DNA from: Nitrospirillum amazonense
GTDB lineage: Bacteria; Pseudomonadota; Alphaproteobacteria; Azospirillales; Azospirillaceae
Length of the DNA stretch: 64,000 nucleotides
Assembly (NCBI RefSeq): GCF_007828035.1
Contig: NZ_VITV01000007.1
Location: forward strand, 1-64,000
Reading direction: 5' to 3'
In this document: piece after piece, positions 52,700 to 62,195 of the stretch
Layout of the letters: each line of letters begins with the position of its first letter
Position numbering within the stretch: position 1 is the first letter of the stretch
Notes under the pieces: model-generated
What the model was told of the DNA's origin: nothing
Seen by the model: the letters and a program-made list of their open reading frames with translations, nothing else
Databases searched by the model: none
Translations under genes and position numbers: made by a program

Positions 52700-54655
52700 A
52701 TGACCTTCCGTCCCGCGTCCCTGCTGGCCGCCGCCGTCCTGCTGTTCTCCGCGATGTCGCTGCTGATCGCCGGCGTCCATGACATGGTGGGTGAACCGGG
52801 GAAGGCCGTGCACCTGACGCGGGCCGAGATTCTGCTGGCCGACGGTGGCACGCCGTCCCGGCCGCCCACAACGTTGGATGGCGGGTCGCCGACCGGCGCC
52901 TGGCAGGCTATCGGCCTGCCTTATGCCGAACCCATGGTTCCGGTCGATCGCACCGTGCCGGCCATGGCACCCGGCTATCCCGCCAACACCTGGATCCGGC
53001 TGTCGGCACCCGACCTGACGGCGGGGCCCGGTCCGATGGCCCTGTATGGCGCCCGCATCGACACCGACGGCCCCTACGCCATTTACGTGAACGGCAGGCT
53101 GGTGGACTGGCAGCAGCGGCAGGGCCGCCCGTGGAACGGCCTGTTCACACCCCTATGGGTGGTGCTGGACCAGGACGCCAATGGCGGGCCGCCGACCGAC
53201 ATCCTGATCCGCCTGGACCACGCCCCGACCACGCCGGTGGCCCTGTCCACCCTGTGGCTGGGGCCGGAACCGGCCTTGAACCTTCGCCACCGCGTGCGTC
53301 AGCTGCTGCAGCGTGAGCTGCCCATGGCGTTGAACTCCGCCTTCCTGGCGGTCGGTGTGTTCGCGCTGGTCGTCTGGTTCCGGCGCCGGCACGACACCGG
53401 CTATCTGCTGTTCTTCGGCCTGGCCGCGATTTCGTTCGCGGCCCATCTGCATTTCTACCTGGATGTGCCCATCACCAGCGACTGGTTCGCCTGGCTGACC
53501 ATCAACGCCCTGTTTTGGCTGATCGTCATCCTTCACCTTTTCCTGCGCATGTTGCATGGCCGGCCGCTGACGCTGCTGACCGGCGCCGTGGTGGGCGTGA
53601 CCAGTATCCTGACCTTTCTGACCCTGCCCATGGTCGGCGTCCTTCCGGTGCTGCCCAGCACGCCTGTCATCGTGCCCCGCATCTACGCCGTGGCCCTGGT
53701 GATGGCGGCCACGGTCAGCGTGGTGGGCGTGGCCTGCGCCTGGCGCCGCTTCCCCGAGGCCAGGTTGCTGGCCGCCGCCCTGGCCATCTGCACCGTGCTG
53801 GGCCAGACCGATTGGATGATGCACAACCATGTGCTGAGCCCCGAGGGATGGTTCCTGGGCGCCTACACCAATGCCGTGACCTTCGCCATGTGCGGCACCG
53901 TGCTGTACCGGCGCTATATCGCCGCCATCGCGGAGGTGGAACGGGTGAACGCCAGCCTGGCGGAACGCCTGCGCGCCCGGGAAGCCGAACTGGAGGTGAG
54001 CCACCAGCGCCTGCGCGAGGCCGAACGGCGGCGGACCATAAGCGAGGAGCGCCAGCGCCTGATGCAGGACATGCACGATGGCGTGGGCGCCTCGCTGATC
54101 AGCGCCATCCGCTCCGTCGAAAAGGGAGCGGTGGACGACACCAAGGTCTCGCAAATCCTCAAGGGTTGCCTGGACGACCTGAAGTTGGCCATCGATTCCA
54201 TGGAACCGGTGGATGCCGACCTGCTGCTGCTGCTGGCCTCGCTGCGCTACCGGTTGGAACCGCGGCTGGAAGGCTCCGGCATTACCCTGGTGTGGAACGT
54301 ACAGGACTTGCCGACCCTGGAATGGCTGGACCCGTCCAGTGCCTTGCACATCCTGCGCATCCTGCAAGAGGGCATCGCCAACATCCTGCACCACGCCCAG
54401 GCCAGCCGCATCCGCCTGGACACCATCCCCGACACCCAGGGTGATGCGCCCGGTGTCCGCGTCACCATCGAGGACGACGGCCGGGGCTTCGACGCTGAAG
54501 CGACCGTGGCCTCCCCTTCCGGGCGCGGCCTGCGCAACCAGCAGCGCCGCGCCCAAGCCCTGGGTGGCATGGTCGCCTGGAATTCCAGCCCCTCGGGCAC
54601 CCGTTTCAGCCTGTGGCTGCCACTCAACCGCGACATGCCCGTGGCTGCCGGCTGA
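52700..54655 (+). CDS. Membrane sensor histidine kinase (NarX/DesK-like)
   Basis: About 651 residues. A signal anchor (LLAAAVLLFSAMSLLIAGV), a periplasmic beta-rich domain of about 190 residues resembling 7TMR-DISM sensors, then seven hydrophobic segments (about 205-415), a coiled coil (LAERLRAREAELEVSHQRL), HisKA_3 with His459 in MQDMHDGVGASL, and an HATPase with NILHHAQAS, EDDGRGF and GRGLRNQQRRA. The N of the N-box is present. It should sense an extracellular or envelope signal and phosphorylate the NarL-type partner. Start at ATG 52700 or TTG 52679. Confidence 0.9.
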   Translation: MTFRPASLLAAAVLLFSAMSLLIAGVHDMVGEPGKAVHLTRAEILLADGGTPSRPPTTLDGGSPTGAWQAIGLPYAEPMVPVDRTVPAMAPGYPANTWIRLSAPDLTAGPGPMALYGARIDTDGPYAIYVNGRLVDWQQRQGRPWNGLFTPLWVVLDQDANGGPPTDILIRLDHAPTTPVALSTLWLGPEPALNLRHRVRQLLQRELPMALNSAFLAVGVFALVVWFRRRHDTGYLLFFGLAAISFAAHLHFYLDVPITSDWFAWLTINALFWLIVILHLFLRMLHGRPLTLLTGAVVGVTSILTFLTLPMVGVLPVLPSTPVIVPRIYAVALVMAATVSVVGVACAWRRFPEARLLAAALAICTVLGQTDWMMHNHVLSPEGWFLGAYTNAVTFAMCGTVLYRRYIAAIAEVERVNASLAERLRAREAELEVSHQRLREAERRRTISEERQRLMQDMHDGVGASLISAIRSVEKGAVDDTKVSQILKGCLDDLKLAIDSMEPVDADLLLLLASLRYRLEPRLEGSGITLVWNVQDLPTLEWLDPSSALHILRILQEGIANILHHAQASRIRLDTIPDTQGDAPGVRVTIEDDGRGFDAEATVASPSGRGLRNQQRRAQALGGMVAWNSSPSGTRFSLWLPLNRDMPVAAG

Positions 54656-54752
54656 CGCCTTCGCGAGCGACGGAACTTAAGCTCCCATAGCGGCCGCGAT
54701 TGATACGGCCGGCGCTCGGACACCCCAAGGGCGGCGCCAATGGGAAGTGAAT

Positions 54753-54800
54753 CCGTCCGCTGATTCCGGACGGGGACCAACCCGTATCTGGATAATACGG
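54753..54800. terminator. Tandem hairpins between convergent genes
   Basis: Two perfect hairpins, CCGTCCG/CGGACGG (54753-54773) and CCGTAT/ATACGG (54782-54800), lie between the converging kinase and receptor-like genes. Neither has a T tract. They may serve as a bidirectional terminator. Confidence 0.45.
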
Positions 54801-54807
54801 CTGGACC

Positions 54808-56532
54808 TTAGAAAAAGATGTCTTCCAGATCGTCCGCCGTGGCGGCCGGTCCGGGCACCGCCGCTGGCGCCTGGTTCTTTCCGGGCGCGAACCGGTCCAG
54901 CACCTGGCGTTCGCGGGCCATGGTGTAGCTGCGGGCCATCTGGGCGATCAGCGGCTCGGCCCGCGCTGGGACGTTACCCAGGTGCGGGCCCGGAGCGAGG
55001 AGGGCCAGGTCGGCTGCGGCCTGCCGCAGCACCTGGCCCATTTCACCATGTGCGGCGGCCCGATCCACCGTTTCCTGCAGAAGGTCCACCACCGTCTCGC
55101 CATCCCGTTCCAGGGTCTGCAGGGCGGCAGCGAGGTTCTGGCCGGCGGTTCCCAAGCGGGCGATGGAACGCGCCATGATGTCGGCCATGGCCGCGGTATC
55201 CGCAGCACTGGTGTCGCGCGCCTGCCCCGACAGGCTGGCGGCGATGGCGGCGATTTGGTCCAGTTCGCCCATCACGCCGTTGGCCTCCACCGCGATCTCA
55301 TTGGCGTAGAGGCGCAATTCCTGCGCGATGATCGACAGCGGCCGACCAACGGTGCCCAGCCGGCCACAGCGTAGGCTGGTGTTCAGGCCCATGATGCGGA
55401 TGTCCGCCTCCAGGGCGCGCATGGTGCCGATCTGGCTGGCCAGCCGCGTGGTCGCTTCCGACACCGACGCTGCCACCTCGTCAGCCTGGCGCCGCGCCGC
55501 GCCATAGCCCTGCAATAGGGCATCGACCTCTGCGACCTCCCCTTCCAGTTCACCCACAAAGGTGCCCTGCTGGCTGCCGGAGGCACCGAAGGCGTCATGC
55601 CCCAGGTTCAGGATGTCGCGGGCGTCGCGTGCCAGGTCGCGCAGCGAGGTCAGTATCTGCCCGATCTCCTGCGCCAGTTCGTCCGCCGTGTCGTCCAATT
55701 GCGCCGCCTGCAGGCGGCAGCAAAACCCCGTGGTCGTCGCCACGTCATCGGGGGTGGGGGCGCCGTCAGGCTGGCGTGGACCGGCCTGGGCCGCCATCTC
55801 CGACACCAGGCCCAGGGCGTAATCGACATGTTCCATGCGCTGGCGCGTGATGTCCCCCACCTGCAGCGCCATGACCGCCAGGCCGATGCGCTTGGCGATG
55901 TCCTGGGAACGCTGGCCGACGGTGGCGGCGATGGCGCCCGCCCGCCCGCCACGATCGACCACCGTGCCGATGCTGTGGGCCAGCCGCTGGGGAACGGTGC
56001 GGATGGCGGTCGCCTGCCGCGCATCCAGGGCGGATTGGTCGGCGGCGGCGGCCTGCAAGTGCCGGCCCACACCCGCCAGTTCAGCGGCGAATTGGTCCAG
56101 GCTGGCCTGCGCCAGCCCCAGTGTGCGCCGGATTTCGGTGGCGAAGTTCATGAACTCGGCACTGGTGTCGCCGATGACCGCCGCGGCGATCTTGGCGTTG
56201 GTGGCCAGCATGCCGACGCCCTTGATCGACTTGTCCATACGCGCCAGCCTGCCGGTTATGGCCGTGACCAGCGCGGTCAGCGTGCGGAAGGACCCCGCCT
56301 CGCCGCCGGGGTTCAGGGCTGAGACGAAGCGCGCCACCTGCGACAGATCCTGCGTGGCCAGGCGCAGGCCGTCCCCCTTCATCTCGTCGGACAGCGTATC
56401 GAAGGTGCGGGTCAACGCCGTCAGGATGTCAGCCGAGGTTTCCAAGCGGCGGCCGATATCCAGGAAACGCGTGTCGGTCGATATGGACGCGGCCCTGATC
56501 GCCTTGGCCACGGTATCCAGATCCCTGCCCAT
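54808..56532 (-). CDS. Soluble receptor-like chemotaxis protein, no transmembrane segments
   Basis: A 574-residue, almost wholly alpha-helical protein without membrane segments or a recognisable sensor domain. Long heptad-like helices resemble methyl-accepting protein signalling domains. The region MGLNTSLRCGRLG near 385, followed by GRPLSIIAQELRLYANEIA, corresponds to the conserved receptor tip (usually LALNAAIEAARAGE) but is altered. The C-terminus is acidic-aromatic: ADDLEDIFF. It is divergent from the chemotaxis operon, so a cytoplasmic signalling or scaffold role with CheA/CheW is likely. Confidence 0.75.
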   Translation of the reverse strand: MGRDLDTVAKAIRAASISTDTRFLDIGRRLETSADILTALTRTFDTLSDEMKGDGLRLATQDLSQVARFVSALNPGGEAGSFRTLTALVTAITGRLARMDKSIKGVGMLATNAKIAAAVIGDTSAEFMNFATEIRRTLGLAQASLDQFAAELAGVGRHLQAAAADQSALDARQATAIRTVPQRLAHSIGTVVDRGGRAGAIAATVGQRSQDIAKRIGLAVMALQVGDITRQRMEHVDYALGLVSEMAAQAGPRQPDGAPTPDDVATTTGFCCRLQAAQLDDTADELAQEIGQILTSLRDLARDARDILNLGHDAFGASGSQQGTFVGELEGEVAEVDALLQGYGAARRQADEVAASVSEATTRLASQIGTMRALEADIRIMGLNTSLRCGRLGTVGRPLSIIAQELRLYANEIAVEANGVMGELDQIAAIAASLSGQARDTSAADTAAMADIMARSIARLGTAGQNLAAALQTLERDGETVVDLLQETVDRAAAHGEMGQVLRQAAADLALLAPGPHLGNVPARAEPLIAQMARSYTMARERQVLDRFAPGKNQAPAAVPGPAATADDLEDIFF

Positions 56533-57032
56533 GCGTATCCCCAGTCAATTTTTCGGCGTGTTGATGGCCACTTTTCATCAAACAAGTAAATTGGTGGTTA
56601 ATACTGGAGTGACCATTCACCCATGTGGTGATGTGGCATCATAATGAACCCGTGAACGTTGGACCGCCCCTCGCCCGCCTAACATCCCCCAAAGAGGGGG
56701 CGGCCTGGACGCCAATTGTGATGAAGTGTGACTTCTGGGCGATGACTGTAATGGTTTCAGAATTTTTGTTAATTGCCTATTTACATTGAATTTTATTCAA
56801 AATTCTTTCCGGCCATATTGATATATATCAGTCAATATGCCGGTTGTCATTTACACTTTATCAACCAACTACCCATAAGGTGCGTCAGTCCATCCGGTTT
56901 GATTGGCATTTGCGTTGGGAAAATTCTTTTAAAGGCAAATCCTTCTCACTGATCAATAAATTCGCGACCGGCGAATACCGGCCGCAAAAGGCGAACCCAT
57001 GTTCTTTTCAAAGCAACTCAAGCGGGGTGCCT
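56533..57032. other. AT-rich divergent promoter region of the chemotaxis locus
   Basis: These 500 bases contain no supported gene; a longer open frame entering the STAS gene from 56844 lacks similarity. The stretch 56740-57000 is strikingly AT-rich for this genome. It holds the inverted repeat at 56809-56843 and is expected to carry promoters for both flanking units. Confidence 0.6.
56809..56843. promoter_or_regulatory. Long inverted repeat upstream of chemotaxis operon
   Basis: CCGGCCATATTGA (56809-56821) and TCAATATGCCGG (56832-56843) are complementary except for one extra C, around a 10-nt AT-rich centre. It is about 190 bp upstream of the STAS start, in an AT-rich zone. It looks like an operator for a dimeric regulator. 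Confidence 0.5.
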
Positions 57033-57398
57033 ATGATGCCGAAATCCTCGAATGACGATGTCGGGAAAGTCGTTTTTGAGGGCGCCCGCACACTGCGTAA
57101 CGCCGAAGAGACACATGCGGCCCTCCTGAGCGCGATGAAGGCCCATGCCGTTCTGGAAATAGACTGCGGCGCGCTGGACGAGGTGGACATCAGCTTTGTC
57201 CAACTGCTGCTCGCCGCCCGGAAAAGCGCCAGGGATGCCCAGCGGGTACTCAAGCTGGCGCAGCCGGTTTCCGGGCCGCTGCGCGACACGCTGCACCGGG
57301 GCGGCTTCCTCATGACCGCAGAACTGGCGGCCGGTGTCCCCGCCCCCGCCGACCAGACCACCGATAGCGATTTCTGGCTGCACACGGAGGCACGATGA
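57033..57398 (+). CDS. STAS-domain protein
   Basis: 121 residues forming a STAS domain: VLEIDCGALDEVDISFVQLL is the central strand-helix with Asp/Ser, followed by LLAARKSARDAQRVL. The phosphorylatable Ser of anti-sigma-antagonist types may be Ser in DISFVQ. Small STAS proteins often precede cheY-cheA in alphaproteobacterial chemotaxis operons, with an unknown or adaptor role. ATG 57033 (or 57036) has GGGG upstream. It overlaps cheY by four bases. Confidence 0.85.
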   Translation: MMPKSSNDDVGKVVFEGARTLRNAEETHAALLSAMKAHAVLEIDCGALDEVDISFVQLLLAARKSARDAQRVLKLAQPVSGPLRDTLHRGGFLMTAELAAGVPAPADQTTDSDFWLHTEAR

Positions 57399-57766
57399 TG
57401 GCCAAGACCGTCCTGAGCGTTGATGATTCCTCCAGCGTCCGCCAGATGGTGAAGCTGACGCTGTCCGGCGCCGGATACGACGTCGTGCAGGCCAGCGACG
57501 GCGCCGAAGGGCTGGCCAAGGCCAAGGACACGGTGGTGGACCTGGTGGTCACCGACCTGAACATGCCGGTGATGAACGGGCTGGACCTCATCCGCGCGCT
57601 GCGCCAGCTGCCCGCCTATCGCGGCGTGCCGATCCTGTTCCTGACCACGGAATCCGATGCCGAGATGAAGCAGGCGGCCAAGGCCGCGGGTGCCACCGGC
57701 TGGATCACCAAGCCCTTCCAGCAGGAACAGCTGGTTGCCGTAGTGCGCAAGGTTCTGGGCGCATGA
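57395..57766 (+). CDS. cheY: Chemotaxis response regulator CheY
   Basis: A 123-residue single receiver domain. Asp10/Asp11 (SVDDS), phospho-acceptor Asp54 (VTDLNMP), Thr in FLTTES and Lys in ITKPF are all present. It is phosphorylated by CheA and signals to the flagellar motor or another output. It overlaps the STAS gene and cheA by four bases each (ATGA), showing tight coupling. Confidence 0.95.
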   Translation: MMAKTVLSVDDSSSVRQMVKLTLSGAGYDVVQASDGAEGLAKAKDTVVDLVVTDLNMPVMNGLDLIRALRQLPAYRGVPILFLTTESDAEMKQAAKAAGATGWITKPFQQEQLVAVVRKVLGA

Positions 57767-59910
57767 GCACGCTGGACCCGGCCACCATCTTCCGCCAGGA
57801 AGCGCAGGAACTGCTGGAGCAGCTGGAGCAGGCGCTGCTCGACCTTGAGCATGCGCCGGACGACGACGACCTGATCAACAGCGCCTTCCGCGCCCTTCAT
57901 ACCGTGAAGGGATCGGGGGCGATGTTCGGCTTCGATGCGGTGGCGACCTTCACCCACCATGTGGAGACGGCGTTCGACCTGGTGCGCAAGGGCAAGGTGG
58001 CACCCAGCCGCGCGCTGATCGCCGTGGGGCTGGCAGCCAAGGATCACATGCGGCTGCTGATCGAGACGCCCGACCTGGCGGAGGCCGCGGACGGCGACGC
58101 CATCCTGCAGTCGCTGAAGCAGATCGTGGGCGGCCCGTCGCCATCCATGGCGGCGGCTGAAGCCGCGCCGGAGCCGGAGGATGCACCGCAGGGAACGTCC
58201 CCGGAAGGCACGTCCACCTGGCGCATCCGCTTCCGGCTGGCCCGGGACGCCATGGCGATGGGAACCAATCCCCTGCTGCTGCTGGACGAGTTGCGCGGGT
58301 TGGGCGTGGCCACGGTGGTGGCGCGGACCGAAGGTGTGCCGGCGTTGGAGGAGATGGCGGCGACGGAGTGCCACTTGGCCTGGGACGTCGTGCTGACCAC
58401 CAGCCAGCCCCGCACCGCGATCGAGGAAGTCTTCATGTTCGTGATCGACGACATGGAGTTGTCGATCGACGCCATCGGCATGGCCGGCGAAGGCCGCCGC
58501 ATCGGCGAAATCCTGGTGGACCGGGGAGATGTGGCGCAGCAGGCGGTGGACGCCGCCGTGGCCGCGCAGATGCCCCTGGGCACGTTGCTGGTCAAATCGG
58601 GCGAAGTCTCCCCCGACACCCTGGCGGCGGCGCTGGCGGAGCAGCAGCATGTGCGTACCGGCCTCGGCGCCGCCGGGACCGGTCCCTCGGCTCTGCCAGG
58701 GAACCCGCAGGGCGGGGTCAAGGGCGCAGCCAAGGCGGTGGACAGCATCCGGGTGCCGGCCGAGCGGCTGGACGAGTTGATGGACAGGGTCGGCGAACTG
58801 GTGATCGTGCAGTCCCGCCTGTCGCAGGTCGCAGCGTTCAGCAACGACGCCGAAGTGAAGGCGATCGCCGAGGAGATCGAGCGCCTCGCGCACGAGCTGC
58901 GGGACACGACCATGGGGGTCCGCACGGTGCCCATCGGGTCCCTGTTCGGGCGTTTCCGCCGGCTGGTCCACGACCTGGCCAACGAGCTGGGCAAGCGCAT
59001 CGAACTGGTAACGGTGGGTGAGGAAACCGAACTCGACAAGACGGTCATCGAACGCCTCAACGACCCGCTGATCCACCTGATCCGCAATGCCATCGACCAT
59101 GGCCTGGAGGCGCCGGAGGGGCGCGCGGCGGCGGGCAAGCCGGCGGCGGGGCGCATCACCCTGACCGCCTGCCATGCCGGGGCCGAGGTCATGGTATCCA
59201 TCAGCGACGACGGCCGGGGCCTGGACCGCGCGCGCATCCAATCCCGCGCCGAGGACCAGGGACTGATCCCGGCCGGCGCCAAGCTGTCGGACGCCGAACT
59301 GTTCCAGCTGATCTTCGAGCCCGGCTTCTCGACCGCGAAAGAGGTGACCAGCCTGTCCGGCCGCGGCGTGGGCATGGATGTGGTGAAGCGCGCCATCGAA
59401 GGGTTGCGCGGCAAGATCGATATCGCCAGCACGCCCGGCGAGGGCACCCGGCTGACCCTGCGGCTGCCGCTGACGCTGGCCATCATCGACGGCCTGCTGG
59501 TGCGCGTCGGCACCGGGCGCTACGCCTTGCCCCTGTCGGCGGTGGAGGAATGCGTGGAACTGTCGGCGGAGGAGGACGCGCGCTCACGCGGGCGCAGCTT
59601 CCTGAACATCCGGGGCGACTTGGTGCCCTTCCTGCGCCTGCGCGAGCTGTTCCAGGTGACAGAGCCTCCCGACCGCTACCAGAAGGCGGTGATCGTCTCC
59701 TTCGGCGGGCGGCGGGTTGGCCTGGTGGTGGACCAGGTGATCGGCAATCACCAGACCGTGATCAAGTCGCTGTCCAAGCTGCACGCCGATGTCGAGACCT
59801 TCGCCGGCGCCACCATCCTGGGCGACGGCGCCGTGGCCCTGATCCTGGACATCGCCAACTTGGTCAAGCTGGGCATGGCCTACGAGAACCGCTTCAAAGC
59901 CGCAAGCTGA
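57763..59910 (+). CDS. cheA: Chemotaxis histidine kinase CheA
   Basis: A 715-residue kinase. The HPt domain has His46 in ALHTVKGSG. The middle (about 145-315) has a divergent P2-like part and a GspE-N-like motif, EGRRIGEILVDRGDV and LGTLLVKSGEV. Then come the dimerisation domain (ERLDELMDRVGELVIVQSRL), the ATPase (LIRNAIDHGLE, ISDDGRGLD, SLSGRGVGMDVV) and a CheW-like domain (GRYALPLSAVEECVEL). It autophosphorylates under receptor control and passes phosphate to CheY. It overlaps cheY by four bases. Confidence 0.95.
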   Translation: MSTLDPATIFRQEAQELLEQLEQALLDLEHAPDDDDLINSAFRALHTVKGSGAMFGFDAVATFTHHVETAFDLVRKGKVAPSRALIAVGLAAKDHMRLLIETPDLAEAADGDAILQSLKQIVGGPSPSMAAAEAAPEPEDAPQGTSPEGTSTWRIRFRLARDAMAMGTNPLLLLDELRGLGVATVVARTEGVPALEEMAATECHLAWDVVLTTSQPRTAIEEVFMFVIDDMELSIDAIGMAGEGRRIGEILVDRGDVAQQAVDAAVAAQMPLGTLLVKSGEVSPDTLAAALAEQQHVRTGLGAAGTGPSALPGNPQGGVKGAAKAVDSIRVPAERLDELMDRVGELVIVQSRLSQVAAFSNDAEVKAIAEEIERLAHELRDTTMGVRTVPIGSLFGRFRRLVHDLANELGKRIELVTVGEETELDKTVIERLNDPLIHLIRNAIDHGLEAPEGRAAAGKPAAGRITLTACHAGAEVMVSISDDGRGLDRARIQSRAEDQGLIPAGAKLSDAELFQLIFEPGFSTAKEVTSLSGRGVGMDVVKRAIEGLRGKIDIASTPGEGTRLTLRLPLTLAIIDGLLVRVGTGRYALPLSAVEECVELSAEEDARSRGRSFLNIRGDLVPFLRLRELFQVTEPPDRYQKAVIVSFGGRRVGLVVDQVIGNHQTVIKSLSKLHADVETFAGATILGDGAVALILDIANLVKLGMAYENRFKAAS

Positions 59911-59925
59911 CGGCAGGGGGACATC

Positions 59926-60426
59926 ATGACAGCATGGAAAAGCGGCGCGCCGCTGGAAGTCCTGACCCTGGGCCTGCAAGGCGAGGTTTTCGCCCTGGAG
60001 GCGGCGCACGTGCGCGAGATCCTCGACCTCATTCCCGTGACCGGCGTGCCCAACAGCCAGCCCTTCGTCGGCGGGCTGATCAATGTGCGTGGCAAGGTGG
60101 TGCCGCTGGCGGACCTGCGCCTGAAGTTCGGGATGGAGCTGCAGCCGCCGACCATCGACACCCGCATCGTCGTCACCGAGGTGATGATCGACGGGGACCC
60201 CGTGATCGTCGGCATCCGCGCCGACAAGGTGTACGAGATCACCCAGATGGCGGCCTCCGCCCTGGAAGAGACGCCGCGCATCGGTATGCGCTGGCGGCCG
60301 GAATACATCCGCTGCATCGCCAAGCGCGGTGCCGAATTCATCGTTGTCCTGGACCTGGAACGCATCTTCTCCCGCGGTGACGCGCGGGACGATGCGGCCA
60401 CCCCATCCCAACGCTCCGCAGCCTGA
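59926..60426 (+). CDS. cheW: Chemotaxis coupling protein CheW (copy 1)
   Basis: A 166-residue Che[40 protein letters not shown] and IRADKVYEI are standard. It couples receptors to CheA. It is 15 bp after cheA and 14 bp before the first MCP gene. The second CheW at 62196 is fairly different in sequence, so each may prefer a different receptor. Confidence 0.94.
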   Translation: MTAWKSGAPLEVLTLGLQGEVFALEAAHVREILDLIPVTGVPNSQPFVGGLINVRGKVVPLADLRLKFGMELQPPTIDTRIVVTEVMIDGDPVIVGIRADKVYEITQMAASALEETPRIGMRWRPEYIRCIAKRGAEFIVVLDLERIFSRGDARDDAATPSQRSAA

Positions 60427-60440
60427 CGGGAGAACCTGAT

Positions 60441-62180
60441 ATGCGTGTTACCATCAAGCTGAAGTTGGCGTTGACCTTCGCCTTCATCATCATGCTCAGC
60501 ACCGCCACGGCGGGGTTGGGCATCAGCAGCCTGGCCGCCATCAACACCACGATGCGCGACATGATCGCCGGCCCGGTGCAGAAGCTGCAATGGGCGGAAG
60601 AGGTGCTGGTCAACCTGGTCCAGATGGTGCGGGCCGAGAAGAACATGCTTCTTTCGACCAACCCCGAGCAGATCGAGAAGTACGACCAAGAGATCACGCG
60701 CTATCGCCAGGACTTCGCCGACCTGGTCGGAAAGGTCCAGGCCATCATCAGCGCGGAGGGCAAGCCAAAATGGCAGGCGCTGCAGGCGACCTGGCAGCAG
60801 TTCCTGGCCGCCGACGACAAGATGCGCGAGCTGGCCAAGCGCGGCGAACAGGCCAAGGCCCTGGAGATATCCGTGGGACCGGCGCGCCAGCTGGTGGGTG
60901 AGGCGCAGCGGCAGTTGGCCGACATCATCGAGCTCTACCGCACCCAGATGGCGCGCGCCGATGCCGACGCCGTCGCCCAATACGAAAGCGCGCGCCTGAT
61001 GCTGGCCGTCGCCGTGCTGGCGTCGCTGCTGGTCGCCGTGGCGGCCGGAACCTGGATCGCGCTGGGCATCAGCCGCGGCCTGAACCGGGCGGGCGCCTTG
61101 GCCCAGGCCGTGGCGGACGGTGACCTGACCCGCACCGCCGAGGTGACGTCGCGCGACGAGGTGGGCGACCTCATGCGCCATATCAACAGCATGGTCGAGA
61201 AGCTGCGGGGGGTCGTGGGCGAGGCGACGTCGGCGTCGGAGAACGTGTCGTCGGGCAGCCAGGAGCTGTCGGCGACGGCGGAGGAGCTGTCGCAAGGGGC
61301 GACGGAGCAGGCGTCGGCGGCGGAGGAAGCGTCGGCGTCGATGGAGCAGATGGCGGCGAACATCAAGCAGAACGCGGACAACGCCAGCCAGACGGAGAAG
61401 ATCGCGCGGCAGTCCGCGGCGGACGCGCAGACCAGCGGCGAGGCGGTGACGCGGGCGGTGCAGGCCATGCGGACGATCGCGGAGAAGATCACCATCGTGC
61501 AGGAGATCGCGCGCCAGACGGACCTGCTGGCCTTGAACGCGGCCGTGGAGGCGGCGCGGGCGGGCGAGCACGGCCGCGGCTTTGCCGTGGTGGCATCGGA
61601 GGTGCGCAAGCTGGCGGAGCGCAGCCAGACGGCGGCGGCGGAGATCAGCACCATGTCGTCGCAGACGGTGCAGGCGGCGCAGGAGGCGGGTGAGATGCTG
61701 ACGCGCCTGGTGCCGGACATCAAGAAGACGGCGGAGCTGGTGGCGGAGATTAGCGCGGCCTGCCGGGAGCAGGACATCGGCGGGGAGCAGATCAACCAGG
61801 CAATCCAGCAGCTGGACAAGGTGACGCAGCAGAACGCCAGCGCGTCGGAACAGATGTCGGCGACGTCGGAGGAGCTGGCGGCGCAGTCGGAGCAGTTGCA
61901 GGCCAGCATCGCCTACTTCCGGGTGGATGGGGCAGCGCCCGCGTCGGTCGCGGCCGCGCGCCGGCCGTCGCGGCCGGTGGCCAGCGCCGCCAAGCCGGCG
62001 CCCGCACCCGCGCGCCCGGCGAACCTGCGGGCCGTGAATGGGCACGGGCACGGACACAATGGCCGCGTGGTCCCGGCGTCGGTTCGCGTCGGGGCCGGGC
62101 GCAAGGCCGCCGCCGGCTTCGCCCTGGACCTGAGCAACGGCGCCGGCGATGCGCGCGACGCCGAGTTCGAGAAGTACTGA
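60441..62180 (+). CDS. Methyl-accepting chemotaxis protein (MCP 1)
   Basis: A 579-residue transducer. TM1 at about 8-30, a periplasmic four-helix-bundle type sensor (31-185, including [20 protein letters not shown]), TM2 near 186-208 and HAMP to about 255. The signalling hairpin follows, with the tip [20 protein letters not shown]. After it comes an Ala/Pro-rich tail with a HGHGHNGR stretch, and no CheR-docking pentapeptide. Codons 254-333 (61201-61439) are almost the same, base for base, as in the second MCP gene, with a codon style (TCG/GCG-rich) unlike the flanks. Confidence 0.95.
   Translation: MRVTIKLKLALTFAFIIMLSTATAGLGISSLAAINTTMRDMIAGPVQKLQWAEEVLVNLVQMVRAEKNMLLSTNPEQIEKYDQEITRYRQDFADLVGKVQAIISAEGKPKWQALQATWQQFLAADDKMRELAKRGEQAKALEISVGPARQLVGEAQRQLADIIELYRTQMARADADAVAQYESARLMLAVAVLASLLVAVAAGTWIALGISRGLNRAGALAQAVADGDLTRTAEVTSRDEVGDLMRHINSMVEKLRGVVGEATSASENVSSGSQELSATAEELSQGATEQASAAEEASASMEQMAANIKQNADNASQTEKIARQSAADAQTSGEAVTRAVQAMRTIAEKITIVQEIARQTDLLALNAAVEAARAGEHGRGFAVVASEVRKLAERSQTAAAEISTMSSQTVQAAQEAGEMLTRLVPDIKKTAELVAEISAACREQDIGGEQINQAIQQLDKVTQQNASASEQMSATSEELAAQSEQLQASIAYFRVDGAAPASVAAARRPSRPVASAAKPAPAPARPANLRAVNGHGHGHNGRVVPASVRVGAGRKAAAGFALDLSNGAGDARDAEFEKY
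61201..61439 (+). repeat. 239-bp block shared with second MCP gene
   Basis: Aligns without gaps to 63762-64000 with five differences. It covers the start of the receptor signalling domain. The second copy runs to the window edge, so the shared block is probably longer. Confidence 0.9.
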
Positions 62181-62195
62181 GGTCCCGAGGCCATC

